A DNA stretch of 64,000 nucleotides, taken from the NCBI RefSeq assembly GCF_024753135.1, contig NZ_JANUGP010000002.1:186001-250000 (forward strand), read 5' to 3'. Below the pieces are notes generated by a model. The model had not been told where the DNA came from, did not search any database, and saw only the letters and a list, made by a program, of their open reading frames with translations. The DNA comes from Streptomyces pyxinicus (GTDB lineage Bacteria; Actinomycetota; Actinomycetes; Streptomycetales; Streptomycetaceae). A program made the translations under genes and the position numbers. Below are positions 1 through 8,849 of the stretch, in pieces (the stretch's first letter is position 1; each line of letters opens with the position of its first letter).

Positions 1-658
1 CGGCGACGGACAGGGCGGCGCCGAGCAGGCCGAGGGCGGCGTAGGGGCGGAGCAGGCGGACGGTGTCGGCACGCGCGCGTGCGTACATGTAGGCGGGGAT
101 CGCGGCCCCCTGGACGGCCATGAGCCAGGCGATGTACCCGAGCGGAGAGTGCGCGGCGCGTACGCCCAGGCCGTCGACGACCGTGTACGCGGCGATGGTG
201 AGCCCGGTGGCCAGGGCGGCGCCGACGGCCGCCCAGTTCGGCCGGCTGCCGCGCAGCCCCCACAGTCCGACCCCACTGAGCCCGAGGCACGACACGCCGA
301 TCCCGGCCAGCATCCAGGGACCGGGCACCTCGTGGGCGAAGACGGCGGCGAGCACGGCGACGACGAGCGGCGCGCTGCCGCGCGCGAGCGGGTACGTCTG
401 CCCGAAGTCACCGAGCCGGAAGGACGTCATCAGCAGCGCGTAGTAAGCGATGTGGACCACCGCCGACACCATCAGATACGGCCACGCCCCCGCCGCCGGA
501 ACCCCCACGAACGGCACCACCGCCAGCCCGATCAGCAGACCCCCACCGGAGATCAGCGTGAACCCGACCAGCTTGTCGGTGATCCGGTGCGCGATGGCGT
601 TCCAACTGGCATGCGTGATGGCGGCAAGCAGAACGGCGGCCGCGACGAGCGGCGTCAT
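1..658 (-). CDS. DMT/EamA-family transporter, 3' end cut by window edge
   Basis: About 219 residues are visible from ATG 658 to the left edge, open throughout. The N-terminus (MTPLVAAAVLLAAITHASWN) and the following alternating hydrophobic helices and short loops are typical of the drug/metabolite transporter superfamily, which exports small metabolites across the inner membrane. The substrate cannot be read from sequence. Its ATG overlaps the stop codon of the DUF397 gene (ATGA), so it is the third, translationally coupled gene of the XRE-DUF397 operon. The C-terminal helices lie outside the window. I am confident of the fold and not of the substrate. Confidence 0.8.
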   Translation of the reverse strand, partial: MTPLVAAAVLLAAITHASWNAIAHRITDKLVGFTLISGGGLLIGLAVVPFVGVPAAGAWPYLMVSAVVHIAYYALLMTSFRLGDFGQTYPLARGSAPLVVAVLAAVFAHEVPGPWMLAGIGVSCLGLSGVGLWGLRGSRPNWAAVGAALATGLTIAAYTVVDGLGVRAAHSPLGYIAWLMAVQGAAIPAYMYARARADTVRLLRPYAALGLLGAALSVA

Positions 659-858
659 ACGGCGCGTTCGTCGCCCTCCCCGGTGAGGGCGAGGAAGTTC
701 GTCCAGGTGGAGGGGGCGACCGTCAGGCGGGCGGTGTCGGGGGTTTTGGAGTCGCGGATGTGGATGGTGGCGGGGGTGGTGGCCACTTCCACGCAGTCGT
801 TGATGTCGCTGCTGTCGCTGTAGCTGCTCTTGAACCAGTGGAGCTCCGACGTCGTCAT
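655..858 (-). CDS. DUF397 domain protein
   Basis: A 67-residue protein with the DUF397 hallmarks: W-x-K-S-S-Y-S near the N-terminus (HWFKSSYSDSS), a central D-C-V-E-V, an R-D-S-K segment and a terminal W-x-x-F. In streptomycetes such proteins are encoded next to XRE/DUF5753 regulators and are thought to act with them in developmental control (the BldB/WhiJ type of gene pair). Here the ATG overlaps the regulator's stop and its own stop overlaps the transporter start, both as ATGA, giving a tightly coupled trio. The biochemical role is unknown. Confidence 0.85.
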   Translation of the reverse strand: MTTSELHWFKSSYSDSSDINDCVEVATTPATIHIRDSKTPDTARLTVAPSTWTNFLALTGEGDERAV

Positions 859-1703
859 AGTCTCCCCATCACGTGCTCGATGAAAGCCAGCGACTCCCGC
901 GGTGTGAGAGCCTGCGCACGGATCATGCCGAAGCGCAGTTCAAGGATACGAAGGTCTTTCGGGGTTTGGACCGGACGGCCGTTGAAGGCACCTGCGGACC
1001 GGCCGACTCCCGTGCCATCGGCGAACTTCAGCAGATGGATCATGCCGTGCTGGGCTCCGGCGTGCTCGGCGCAGTCGGTCGGCATGACCTGGATGCTGAC
1101 GTTCCGCAACTGCGAGACCGCCAGGAGATGTTCCAGTTGACGCCGTAACACCGCCCTTCCTCCGAGGGGTCGTTCCAGGGTCACCTGCTCCTGGACGAAA
1201 CTGAGTGACGGGGCGGGATCCCGTTCGAAGATCGCCTTCCGGGCCATGCGAGCGGAAGTGCCCCGTTCGATCTCGTCCTCCGAGTAGGCGGGTTGTGCCA
1301 TCTCGAACAGCGCCCGCGCGTACTCCGAGGTCTGTAGCAGCCCTTGGATGTTGTGGTTGCTGTACACAAGGACCTCCGCCGCACGGTCCTCCAGAGCCTT
1401 CAGCTCCCGCACTTTCTTGGGATAACGCGCCTTCCTCATGTCCTCCATGAACGCCCGCAGATGCCCCCGCGCCCGCAGGACCTGGTCCGCGCGGTCCAGG
1501 AACTCCGGGCGGGGAATCCTCGTGCCGTTCTCCATCTTGCGGATCATGTCCTCGCCGTAGCCGGTGAGTTCGGCCAGATCGGCGACCCGCATCCCGGCCG
1601 ATTCCCGGCACACCTTCAGCAGGCGCCCCACCGCCTGCACCACCGGCTCGATCTCGTCCCCGGGTTCGACGTCCCAGCCCGCCTCGTCCACGTCCTCGTG
1701 CAT
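855..1703 (-). CDS. XRE-family regulator with DUF5753 domain
   Basis: A 282-residue DNA-binding regulator. Residues of roughly 18-75 form an XRE helix-turn-helix (VADLAELTGYGEDMIRKMENG). The remainder is a DUF5753-type domain with the characteristic Y-S-N-x-x-I-Q-G-L-L-Q-T-x-E-Y-A-R-A motif. The reading frame stays open far upstream, but ATG 1703 is chosen because a GGAGG lies 5 nt before it and the more upstream part is only antisense to the MMPL gene. The stop overlaps the DUF397 start. It is probably the specific regulator partnered with that small protein, as in WhiJ-type pairs. Confidence 0.85.
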   Translation of the reverse strand: MHEDVDEAGWDVEPGDEIEPVVQAVGRLLKVCRESAGMRVADLAELTGYGEDMIRKMENGTRIPRPEFLDRADQVLRARGHLRAFMEDMRKARYPKKVRELKALEDRAAEVLVYSNHNIQGLLQTSEYARALFEMAQPAYSEDEIERGTSARMARKAIFERDPAPSLSFVQEQVTLERPLGGRAVLRRQLEHLLAVSQLRNVSIQVMPTDCAEHAGAQHGMIHLLKFADGTGVGRSAGAFNGRPVQTPKDLRILELRFGMIRAQALTPRESLAFIEHVMGRL

Positions 1704-1783
1704 CTCCACCTCCGTCGGCAGCCGTACCCGTACAACGCCCGGGACAGCCGGGACAGCACGGGACAACCCCCGGACAAGACAAA

Positions 1784-1827
1784 GCCGGTGAGGGTGCAGC
1801 CCCGTCCCCACGGGCACCCTCACCGGC
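1784..1827 (-). terminator. Intrinsic terminator after the MMPL gene
   Basis: A perfect 14-bp inverted repeat (gccggtgagggtgc, 1784-1797, and its complement, 1814-1827) with a 16-nt loop lies 23 bp past the MMPL stop. It separates that transcript from the XRE operon. There is no long U-tract, which is usual in high-GC actinomycetes. Confidence 0.75.
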
Positions 1828-1849
1828 GGCTCTGTCAGGAGCGGTGGCG

Positions 1850-4066
1850 TCAGACGCGTACCAGCTCCCGCTCGTCCTCCCTGCCGTCCGCCGAGGACAG
1901 CGCGCGCAGGCCCTCGCCCTCCACGTCGACGTTGGGCAGCACGCGGTCCAGCCACTTCGGCAGCCACCAGGCCCGCTTGCCGAGCAGGGCGAGGACGGCC
2001 GGCACGATGGCCATGCGGACGATGAACGCGTCGAAGAAGACGGCGATCGCGAGGCCGAAGCCGATCATCTTGACCATGGACTCGCTGGAGCCGATGAAGC
2101 CGGAGAACACGGCGATCATGATGACGGCGGCGGCGGTCACGACGCGCGCACCGTGCCGGAAGCCGGTCACCACGGCCTGGCTCGGCTTCTCGCCGTGGAC
2201 GAACGCCTCCCGCATCCGGGTGACGAGGAAGACCTCGTAGTCCATCGCGAGGCCGAAGACGACGCCCACCATGAAGATCGGCATCATCGACATGACCGGC
2301 CCGGTCTGCTCGACGTTCATCAGGCCGGACAGCCAGCCCCACTGGAAGACCGCGACGACGGCGCCGAGGGCCGCGAGGACGCTGAGCAGGAAGCCGAGGG
2401 CCGCCTTCAGCGGGACGAGGACCGAGCGGAAGACCACGATCAGCAGCAGGAAGGCCAGACCGACCACCAGCGCCAGGTACGGCAGCAGGGCGTCGTTCAG
2501 CTTCTGCGAGACGTCGATGTTCATCGCCGTGGAGCCGGTGACGAGCACCTGGGAGCCGGTCCGTTCGGCGGCGTCCGAGCCCTTGTCACGGATCGCGTGG
2601 ACCAGGTCCTCGGTGGTCCTGGAGGACGGCTGGGACTTCGGTACGACGGTGATGGTCGCGGTGTCGCCCGCCTTGTTGGGCGCCGCCGGGGTGACCGTGA
2701 CGACGTCCTTCAGACCCTTGATCTCGTCGCGGACCTCGGTGAAGGCCTTCTTCGGGGCATCGCTGCCCTTGGCGTCGACCACGACCATGAGCGGGCCGTT
2801 GAAGCCGGGCCCGAAGCCCTCGGAGAGCAGGTCGTAGGCGCGCCGCTGGGTGGTCGAGGTCGGCTGCGAGCCGTCGTCGGGCAGACCCAGTTCGAGGGAG
2901 GCGGCCGGGACGGCGGCGGCGCCGAGGCCGATCACACCGAGCAGCAGGACGGCGACCGGACGACGGACGACGAAGCTGGCCCAGCGGGTGCCCATGTTGG
3001 GCCGGGCCGGCTTCTTCGCCGCGCGCCCGCCACCGAGCAGCCGGCTCTTCTCACCGGCCGGCTTGATCTTGCGGCCGGCGTAGCCGAGCAGTGCCGGGAT
3101 CAGGGTGAGCGCGATGAGGACCGCGATGGCGACGGTGCCGGCGGCGGCGACGCCCATCTTGGTGAGCATCGGGATGTTGACGACGGACAGGCCGACCAGG
3201 GCGATGACGACGGTCAGGCCCGCGAACACCACCGCCGAGCCCGCCGTACCGACGGCGCGTCCGGCCGCTTCCTCGCGCTCGCGGCCCTCGGCGAGTTCGC
3301 CGCGGTAGCGGGAGACGATGAACAGGGCGTAGTCGATGCCGACGGCGAGGCCGATCATCGAGGCCAGTGTGGAGGTGGTCGTACCGAGGTCCAGGGCGCT
3401 GGCGAGCGCGGTGATCGTGGAGACGCCGATGCCGACGCCGATGAGCGCGGTCAGCAGCGGGAACCCGGCCGCGAGCAGCGAGCCGAAGGTGATGACGAGG
3501 ACGACGGCCGCGATCGCGATGCCGATGACCTCGCTGGAGCCGGTCTCGGGGGTCGCGCTGAGCGCGTCACCGCCGACCTCGACGGTCAGCCCCTGGTCGC
3601 GCGCGTCCTGCGCGGCCTTCTTCAGCGCGTCGCGCGAGGAGTCCTCCAGCTCCATGCTGGAGACCTTGTAGCTCACCGAGGCGTAGGCGACCGTGCCGTT
3701 CCTGCTGACCGCGTGCCCGGTGTAGGGGTCGGCGACGGAGGCAACCTCGGGTGAGCCCGCCTTCAGCTCCTTGACGGTCTTCTCGACGGTCTTCTTGTTG
3801 ACGGAGTCCGTCATCTTCTCGCCGGCCGGCGCCTTGAAGACGACCCGCGCGGTGGCGCCGTCGGCGCTCATCCCGGGGAAGCGCTGTTCCAGCAGGTCGA
3901 AGGCCTTCTGGGCCTCGGTACCGGGGATGGAGAAGGACGAGTTGCCGGCGGCCGGCGCGGAGGCGGCGCCCACCCCGGCGAGGGTGAGCAGCGCGACCCA
4001 TATGAGGGCGACGAAGTGCCGTCGCCGGAAGGCGAGCCGGCCGATCTTGTAGAGGAACGTGGCCAC
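1850..4066 (-). CDS. MMPL-family transporter
   Basis: A 738-residue RND-superfamily permease of the MMPL class, proton-driven exporters of lipids or hydrophobic compounds. The protein has the expected duplicated plan: an N-terminal helix (about residues 16-37), an extracytoplasmic domain, then five helices, followed by a second helix and domain and five more helices. The MMPL signature regions G-x-x-x-D-Y (VGIDYALFIVSRYR and GLAMDYEVFLVTRMRE) are visible in both halves. The GTG start at 4066 has GGGAG 9 nt upstream. A TetR gene lies directly upstream on the same strand, so regulation by that repressor is likely. The substrate is unknown. Confidence 0.93.
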   Translation of the reverse strand: MATFLYKIGRLAFRRRHFVALIWVALLTLAGVGAASAPAAGNSSFSIPGTEAQKAFDLLEQRFPGMSADGATARVVFKAPAGEKMTDSVNKKTVEKTVKELKAGSPEVASVADPYTGHAVSRNGTVAYASVSYKVSSMELEDSSRDALKKAAQDARDQGLTVEVGGDALSATPETGSSEVIGIAIAAVVLVITFGSLLAAGFPLLTALIGVGIGVSTITALASALDLGTTTSTLASMIGLAVGIDYALFIVSRYRGELAEGREREEAAGRAVGTAGSAVVFAGLTVVIALVGLSVVNIPMLTKMGVAAAGTVAIAVLIALTLIPALLGYAGRKIKPAGEKSRLLGGGRAAKKPARPNMGTRWASFVVRRPVAVLLLGVIGLGAAAVPAASLELGLPDDGSQPTSTTQRRAYDLLSEGFGPGFNGPLMVVVDAKGSDAPKKAFTEVRDEIKGLKDVVTVTPAAPNKAGDTATITVVPKSQPSSRTTEDLVHAIRDKGSDAAERTGSQVLVTGSTAMNIDVSQKLNDALLPYLALVVGLAFLLLIVVFRSVLVPLKAALGFLLSVLAALGAVVAVFQWGWLSGLMNVEQTGPVMSMMPIFMVGVVFGLAMDYEVFLVTRMREAFVHGEKPSQAVVTGFRHGARVVTAAAVIMIAVFSGFIGSSESMVKMIGFGLAIAVFFDAFIVRMAIVPAVLALLGKRAWWLPKWLDRVLPNVDVEGEGLRALSSADGREDERELVRV

Positions 4067-4199
4067 GGAGGCGTACTCCCGGTCAGGTCGTGGGGTTCTT
4101 CAGGGCAGGGGCGATCAGCCCGACGACGTGAGCGGTGACGTCAGGTGGTGGGCTTGCTGGGGAGGTGGGAGCGGCCGGCGGTCGGGGCGACCGGGCCGG

Positions 4200-4802
4200 T
4201 CAGCTGGTGGACACGCCGAGGGCGGGGAGGACCACGGCGTCGATGTACGACAGGAGGAAGGACCGGGTGGGCGGCTGGTCGTCGAGCAGGGCCCGGGTGG
4301 TGAAGCCGCCGACCATCATGTGCAGCAGGAAGTCGAGCGCGGGACAGTCCGCGCGGACCTCACCCCGGTCGATCGCCCGCTGGGTCACCTGATGGAATCC
4401 GGACATCTCCGGCTCCACGAGCTGCGCCCGGAACGCCTCGCGCAGATCGGGGTTGCTGTGCATCGCCATGGCGACGCCCCGCATGAGCGCGGAGTTCTGC
4501 TCGATGGTGCAGTCGTCCTCCAGCTGCACCAGGGCGTGCAGGTCGCCGCGGAGGCTGCCGGTGTCGATCTCGCCGAGCCGGTCGGGTTTGCCGTGCCGGA
4601 TGGCCCGGACGACCAGCTGTGCCTTGCCGCCCCACTGGCGGTAGAGCGTGGCCTTGCTCGATCGGGTGCGGGCGGCGACGGCGTCCATGGTGAGGGCGTC
4701 GTAGCCGACCTCGCGGAGCAGGTCGAGCACGGCCTCGTACAGCTCGGCCTCGCGCTCGGGCGTGATCCGACTGCGACGCGCCGTTGCGACGACCTCGGTC
4801 AT
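4200..4802 (-). CDS. TetR-family transcriptional regulator
   Basis: About 200 residues with a TetR HTH at roughly 30-60 (YDALTMDAVAARTRSSKATLYRQWGGKAQLV), followed by an all-helical ligand-binding domain. ATG 4802 is preferred over GTG 4811, because the GGGAAGG ribosome-binding site then has normal spacing, while it abuts the GTG. The gene precedes the MMPL exporter by 133 bp on the same strand, so the two are probably cotranscribed and repressed by this protein. A perfect 7+1+7 palindrome upstream is the likely operator. Confidence 0.9.
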   Translation of the reverse strand: MTEVVATARRSRITPEREAELYEAVLDLLREVGYDALTMDAVAARTRSSKATLYRQWGGKAQLVVRAIRHGKPDRLGEIDTGSLRGDLHALVQLEDDCTIEQNSALMRGVAMAMHSNPDLREAFRAQLVEPEMSGFHQVTQRAIDRGEVRADCPALDFLLHMMVGGFTTRALLDDQPPTRSFLLSYIDAVVLPALGVSTS

Positions 4803-4871
4803 GCCAGTCACCTTCCCGCTCCGGTGCTTTCCGCTTCGTACATACCAGAGGTTACCCTGCCACCAAGCGAA

Positions 4872-4886
4872 ACGAAACCGTTTCGT
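4872..4886. promoter_or_regulatory. Probable TetR operator (palindrome acgaaac-c-gtttcgt)
   Basis: A perfect inverted repeat with a 1-bp centre, 70 bp upstream of the tetR start. On the minus strand a possible promoter, TTGGTG - 16 bp - TATGTA, lies between it and the gene. The position and symmetry fit autoregulation. No ligand or binding data can be inferred. Confidence 0.5.
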
Positions 4887-4920
4887 ACGTGGGTTGGGTC
4901 ACGCCTGTCGGATTCTCATA

Positions 4921-4991
4921 AGCGGCGCGTGACCGGTGAGCGGCGCATGACCAGTGAGCGGCGCGTGACCGGGGAGCGGCGCATGACGGGG
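4921..4991. repeat. Four tandem 18-bp repeats
   Basis: Units agcggcgcrtgaccggtg start at 4921, 4939, 4957 and 4975. They differ at 1-3 positions, and copies alternate between GTGACC and ATGACC (ATGACG in the last). They fill the intergenic gap between the tetR operator and the tricorn gene. They may be a multi-site operator or simple slippage. Nothing in the sequence decides between these. Confidence 0.7.
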
Positions 4992-5070
4992 ATATCCACA
5001 ACCGCCCCGTTTTCCACAGGCCCCCGGTAACCGACTTGCCCGGACCCTCCACCCGGAAAAGCATGGGGAG

Positions 5071-8000
5071 GTGAGCTATCTGCGCCATCCCCACCTCAAC
5101 GGCGACCTGCTGTGCTTCGTGGCCGAGGACGACCTCTGGCTGGCCCCCCTCGAAACCCCGGGCCGGGCCTGGCGCCTCACGGCCGACCGCACCAAGACCG
5201 CCCACCCCCGCTTCTCCCCCGACGGCCGCCGCATCGCCTGCACGACCTGGCGCAGCCTGGTCCCCGAGATCCACCTCGTGGACGTCGACGGCGGGCCCGC
5301 GCGCCAGTTGACGTACTGGGGCAGCGCCGACACCCAGGTCCGCGGCTGGACCCCCGAGGGCGACATCCTGGCCGTCGCCTCCCACGGACAGCCGTTCTCG
5401 TACTTCACGTGGGCCTACAAGGTGAGCTGCGACGGCGACCCGGGCGGCCGGCTGCCCTGGGGCCCGGTCACCGACCTCCAGGTCGCCGACCTGGACGGCG
5501 AGCGCAGGAGCCTCCTGCTCACCGGCACCCCACCGCACGAACCGGCCTCCTGGAAGCGCTACCGGGGCGGGGCCACCGGCCGCCTGTGGCTGCACGGACA
5601 GCGCCTGCTGCCGGACCTCCGCGGCCATCTGGCCTGCCCCATGTTCGTCGGCGGCCGGATCGCCTTCCTCTCCGACCACGAAGGCGTCGGCAACCTCTAC
5701 TCGTGCGCCCACGACGGCTCCGACCTGCGCCGCCACACCGACCACGACGCCTTCTACGCCCGGCACGCCGCCTCCGACGGCACCCGCGTGGTCTACCAGT
5801 GCGCGGGTGACCTGTGGCTGGTCGACGACCTCTCCCCGGCCGGCACCCCTCGCAGGCTCGACATCCGCCTCGGCGGCCCCGCCACCGGGCGCCGCCCGTA
5901 CCAGGTGCCGGCCGCGCAGCACGTGGACGGCGTCTCCGTGGACGAGACCGGCCGGGCCAGCGCCGTCGTCGTACGCGGCAGCCTGTACTGGCTCACCCAC
6001 CGCGACGGCCCTGCCCGTACGATCGCCGACACGCCCGGCGTCCGCGTGCGGCTGCCGGAGATGCTGGGCTCGACCGGGCGGATCGCCTATGTCACGGACG
6101 CGGCGGGCGAGGACGCCGTCGAGATCGCCCAGCTCCCGCGCGCCACCGGCGACCACCCCCCGCGCGCGGTCGCCTCCGGAGAGCTGGGCCGGGTCCTGGA
6201 GATGGTGTCCGACCCGCTCGGCGAACGGCTGGCGATCGCCTCGCACGACGGCCGGCTGCTGCTGCTCGACGTGGCGGAGGAGGACGACACCACGGCCGCC
6301 GCGAGCGAGCCGGAGCCGACGGACGCCCCGGACACCGCTCCCGCCCCGCCCTCCACTGTCACCGAGCTGATCCGCTCCGCCAACGGCCCCGTCCGCGACC
6401 TCGCCTTCTCCCCGGACGGCTCCTGGCTCACCTGGTCGCACCCGGGCGTCGGCCGTTCGCTGCGCCAGATCAAGCTGGCCCGCATCAAGGACCGGCTGAC
6501 CGTGGACGTGACCGACGGCCGCTTCGAGGACGAGAACCCCGTCTTCACCCGCGACGGCCGCTATCTGGCCTTCCTCTCCTGGCGCGGCTTCGACCCGGTG
6601 TACGACGTCCACACCGGCGACCTGTCCTTCCCGCTCGGCTGCCGCCCGTACCTCGTCCCGCTGAACTCGGCGACCCCCTCGCCCTTCGCCCTGAACCCCG
6701 AGGGCCGCCCCGCCGCCGGTGGCCTGGACCCGGCGGAGGAGGGCACGGGCGAGGCCGGCGCGGTGACCGTCGAGGTGGAGGGCCTGGCCAGCAGGGTCAC
6801 GCCGTTCCCGGTCATCGCCTCCAAGTACTCCGCGCTGTCCCCGGTCGCGGGCGGCGGACTGGTCTGGCTGCGCTGGCCGATCTCGGGCGCGCTCGGCGAG
6901 ACCTTCGCCAACCCGGACGACACCACGGGCCGCCCGACGCTGGAGCACTTCACCATCAGCAAGGCGAAGAAGTCCGAACTCGTCGGTCACCTGGACTGGT
7001 TCGGGCTCAGCGGCGACGGCACCCGGCTGGTCGTCGTGGACGAGGGCGACCTGCGGGCCGTGCCCTCGACCGAGCTGGGCGACAGCGACTCGACCGTCTG
7101 GATCGACCTGCGCCGCGTCCTGCACGAGGTCGACCCGCCCGCCGAGTGGCGCCAGGCCTACGAGGAGGCCGGCCGGCTCATCCGCGCCTACTTCTGGGAC
7201 CCCGGCATGTGCGGCATCGACTGGGACGCGGTCCTCGCCCAGTACCGCCCGCTGGTCGAACGCGTCGCGTCCCCGGACGAGTTCGCCGACCTGCTCCGCG
7301 AGGTCCTCGGCGAACTGGGCACCTCGCACGCCTACGTCACCGCCGCCCGCCGCAACGAGGGGCCGCCCCACTACCAGCGCCGACAGGGCCTGCTCGGCGC
7401 CGACCTGGTGCGACGCGACGGCGGCTGGGCGGTCAAGCGCATCCTGCCCGGCGACTCCTCCGACTCCAAGGCCCGCTCACCCCTGGCCGGCACCGGCATC
7501 CGCGAGGGCGCCGTCCTGACCCACGTGGACGGCCGCCCCGTCGACCCGGTCACCGGCCCCTACCCGCTGCTGGCCGGCTCGGGCGGTACGACGGTGGAGC
7601 TGACGTTCACCCCGGCGGAGGGCGAGCCCGGCCGCCCCCGGCGCGTCGCCGTCGTCCCGCTGATCGACGAACGCCCGCTGCGCTACCAGCACTGGGTGGC
7701 CAGACGCCGGGCCGTCGTCCGGGAGTTGAGCGAGGGCAGGTGCGGCTATCTGCACATCCCCGACATGGGCGGCTCGGGCTGGGCCCAGTTCAACCGCGAC
7801 CTGCGCCTGGAGGTCTCCCGGCCCGCCCTGATCGTGGACGTGCGCGGCAACGCCGGCGGCCACATCAGCGAACTCGTCATCGAGAAGCTCACCCGGACGA
7901 TCCTGGGCTGGGACCTCACCCGCGACGCCCAGCCGGTCTCGTACACCTCCAACGCGCCGCGCGGCCCGGTGGTCGCCCTCACCGACGAGGCGACCTCCTC

Positions 8001-8361
8001 GGACGGCGACATGATCACCGCCGCCTTCAAGCTGCTCAAGCTCGGCCCGGTCGTCGGCCAGCGCACCTGGGGCGGCGTCGTCGGCATGACCGGCCGCCAC
8101 CGCCTCGGCGACGGCACCGTCATCACGGTCCCGATGAACGCGGCCTGGTTCGACGCCTACGGCTGGTCCGTCGAGAACCACGGCGTCTCCCCCGACCTCG
8201 ACGTCCTGCGCACCCCCCTCGACTGGGCCGAGGGCCGCCACGTCGAAATGGACGAGGCCATCCACCTGGCCCTCACCCTCCTCGACACCACCCCCGCAGC
8301 CACCCCACCCACCTACTCCAACACCCCGAACCACACCCGCCCACCCCTCCCACCCCGCTAG
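5071..8361 (+). CDS. Tricorn-type S41 protease
   Basis: A 1096-residue cytoplasmic serine protease of the tricorn family, which trims peptides released by larger proteases. In order: an N-terminal beta-propeller (SPDGRRIA-type repeats, about 1-310), a second propeller (about 320-680), a helical S41 core domain, a PDZ domain (about 765-850) and the catalytic domain. By comparison with archaeal tricorn, the likely catalytic residues are H753 (GTSHAYV), S977-D978 (SSDGD) and E1035 (ENHGVSPD). GTG 5071 gives the conserved MSYLRHPHL start, yet GGGGAG abuts it with no spacer, so initiation may be unusual. The last about 25 residues are Pro/Thr-rich. It appears monocistronic. Confidence 0.93.
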   Translation: MSYLRHPHLNGDLLCFVAEDDLWLAPLETPGRAWRLTADRTKTAHPRFSPDGRRIACTTWRSLVPEIHLVDVDGGPARQLTYWGSADTQVRGWTPEGDILAVASHGQPFSYFTWAYKVSCDGDPGGRLPWGPVTDLQVADLDGERRSLLLTGTPPHEPASWKRYRGGATGRLWLHGQRLLPDLRGHLACPMFVGGRIAFLSDHEGVGNLYSCAHDGSDLRRHTDHDAFYARHAASDGTRVVYQCAGDLWLVDDLSPAGTPRRLDIRLGGPATGRRPYQVPAAQHVDGVSVDETGRASAVVVRGSLYWLTHRDGPARTIADTPGVRVRLPEMLGSTGRIAYVTDAAGEDAVEIAQLPRATGDHPPRAVASGELGRVLEMVSDPLGERLAIASHDGRLLLLDVAEEDDTTAAASEPEPTDAPDTAPAPPSTVTELIRSANGPVRDLAFSPDGSWLTWSHPGVGRSLRQIKLARIKDRLTVDVTDGRFEDENPVFTRDGRYLAFLSWRGFDPVYDVHTGDLSFPLGCRPYLVPLNSATPSPFALNPEGRPAAGGLDPAEEGTGEAGAVTVEVEGLASRVTPFPVIASKYSALSPVAGGGLVWLRWPISGALGETFANPDDTTGRPTLEHFTISKAKKSELVGHLDWFGLSGDGTRLVVVDEGDLRAVPSTELGDSDSTVWIDLRRVLHEVDPPAEWRQAYEEAGRLIRAYFWDPGMCGIDWDAVLAQYRPLVERVASPDEFADLLREVLGELGTSHAYVTAARRNEGPPHYQRRQGLLGADLVRRDGGWAVKRILPGDSSDSKARSPLAGTGIREGAVLTHVDGRPVDPVTGPYPLLAGSGGTTVELTFTPAEGEPGRPRRVAVVPLIDERPLRYQHWVARRRAVVRELSEGRCGYLHIPDMGGSGWAQFNRDLRLEVSRPALIVDVRGNAGGHISELVIEKLTRTILGWDLTRDAQPVSYTSNAPRGPVVALTDEATSSDGDMITAAFKLLKLGPVVGQRTWGGVVGMTGRHRLGDGTVITVPMNAAWFDAYGWSVENHGVSPDLDVLRTPLDWAEGRHVEMDEAIHLALTLLDTTPAATPPTYSNTPNHTRPPLPPR

Positions 8362-8380
8362 GGAATGCGGGGCAACTGAA

Positions 8381-8412
8381 CGCGCCCCAAAGGGGCGCGG
8401 GGAACTGCGCGA
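8381..8412. terminator. Hairpin with Streptomyces-type GGGGCGCGGGGAACTGCGCGA repeat
   Basis: Stem cgcgcccc (8381-8388), loop aaa, stem ggggcgcg (8392-8399), then gggaactgcgcga. The right half is a sequence I recognise as widespread downstream of genes in Streptomyces chromosomes. It sits between the convergent tricorn gene and the small minus-strand gene and can act as a terminator in both directions. Confidence 0.6.
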
Positions 8413-8513
8413 TCAACCCCAACGAACCCGCACCCAACCCCCAACCCCCAAACCAAAAACGCAGGGCACCCCCCAACAAAGGAGGGCACCCCACGTCAAA
8501 GCCGAGCGCAGCG

Positions 8514-8762
8514 CTACGCGTCGTAGTCGTCGTCGAACCGCTCGTTCATCTCCCGCTCCGCGTCGTCCGCGCCCCGCGGGTTCTGACGGCCGCGCTCGGA
8601 CTCGGGCTGGTGCTGCCCGCCACGCTGCGGCTGGTGCTGGCCACCGCGCTGCGGCTGCTGCTTGCCGCGCTGGCCGGCCCGCTCACGCGCCTGACCGATC
8701 TTGTCCTGGCCCTGGTCCTGCCACTCGTTGGCCTTGTCCTGCATCTGGTCCTTCATACCCAT
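8514..8762 (-). CDS. Small hydrophilic Gln/Arg-rich protein
   Basis: An 82-residue, highly charged protein without hydrophobic segments. It has an N-terminal helix-like part (MKDQMQDKANEWQDQGQDKI), a duplicated PQRGGQHQ in the middle and an acidic tail (ERFDDDYDA). The composition resembles stress-associated hydrophilins or CsbD-like proteins, but I see no decisive motif, so the function is unassigned. The AGAGGTG ribosome-binding site is about 7 nt before ATG 8762. It is not obviously linked to the SDR operon, which ends 88 bp upstream. Confidence 0.7.
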   Translation of the reverse strand: MGMKDQMQDKANEWQDQGQDKIGQARERAGQRGKQQPQRGGQHQPQRGGQHQPESERGRQNPRGADDAEREMNERFDDDYDA

Positions 8763-8849
8763 GTGGGTTCACCTCTGTGAGGATCGTGGGGCGGCCCCTC
8801 GGTGGGGCCTCGACCAGATTCACACGGCCCAACACGGAGCGCATGTGGA

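Noticed and set aside
855..2342. Longer form of the first XRE protein (495 residues)
   Set aside because: The extra N-terminal part is antisense to the MMPL gene. A good ribosome-binding site supports the 282-residue form.
1844..3754. 636-codon plus-strand ORF
   Set aside because: Antisense to the MMPL gene and composed mainly of Asp, Gly, His and Arg, the usual shadow of a high-GC gene.
4921..4991. CRISPR-like array
   Set aside because: The 18-bp units are contiguous with no spacers, and no cas genes are present.
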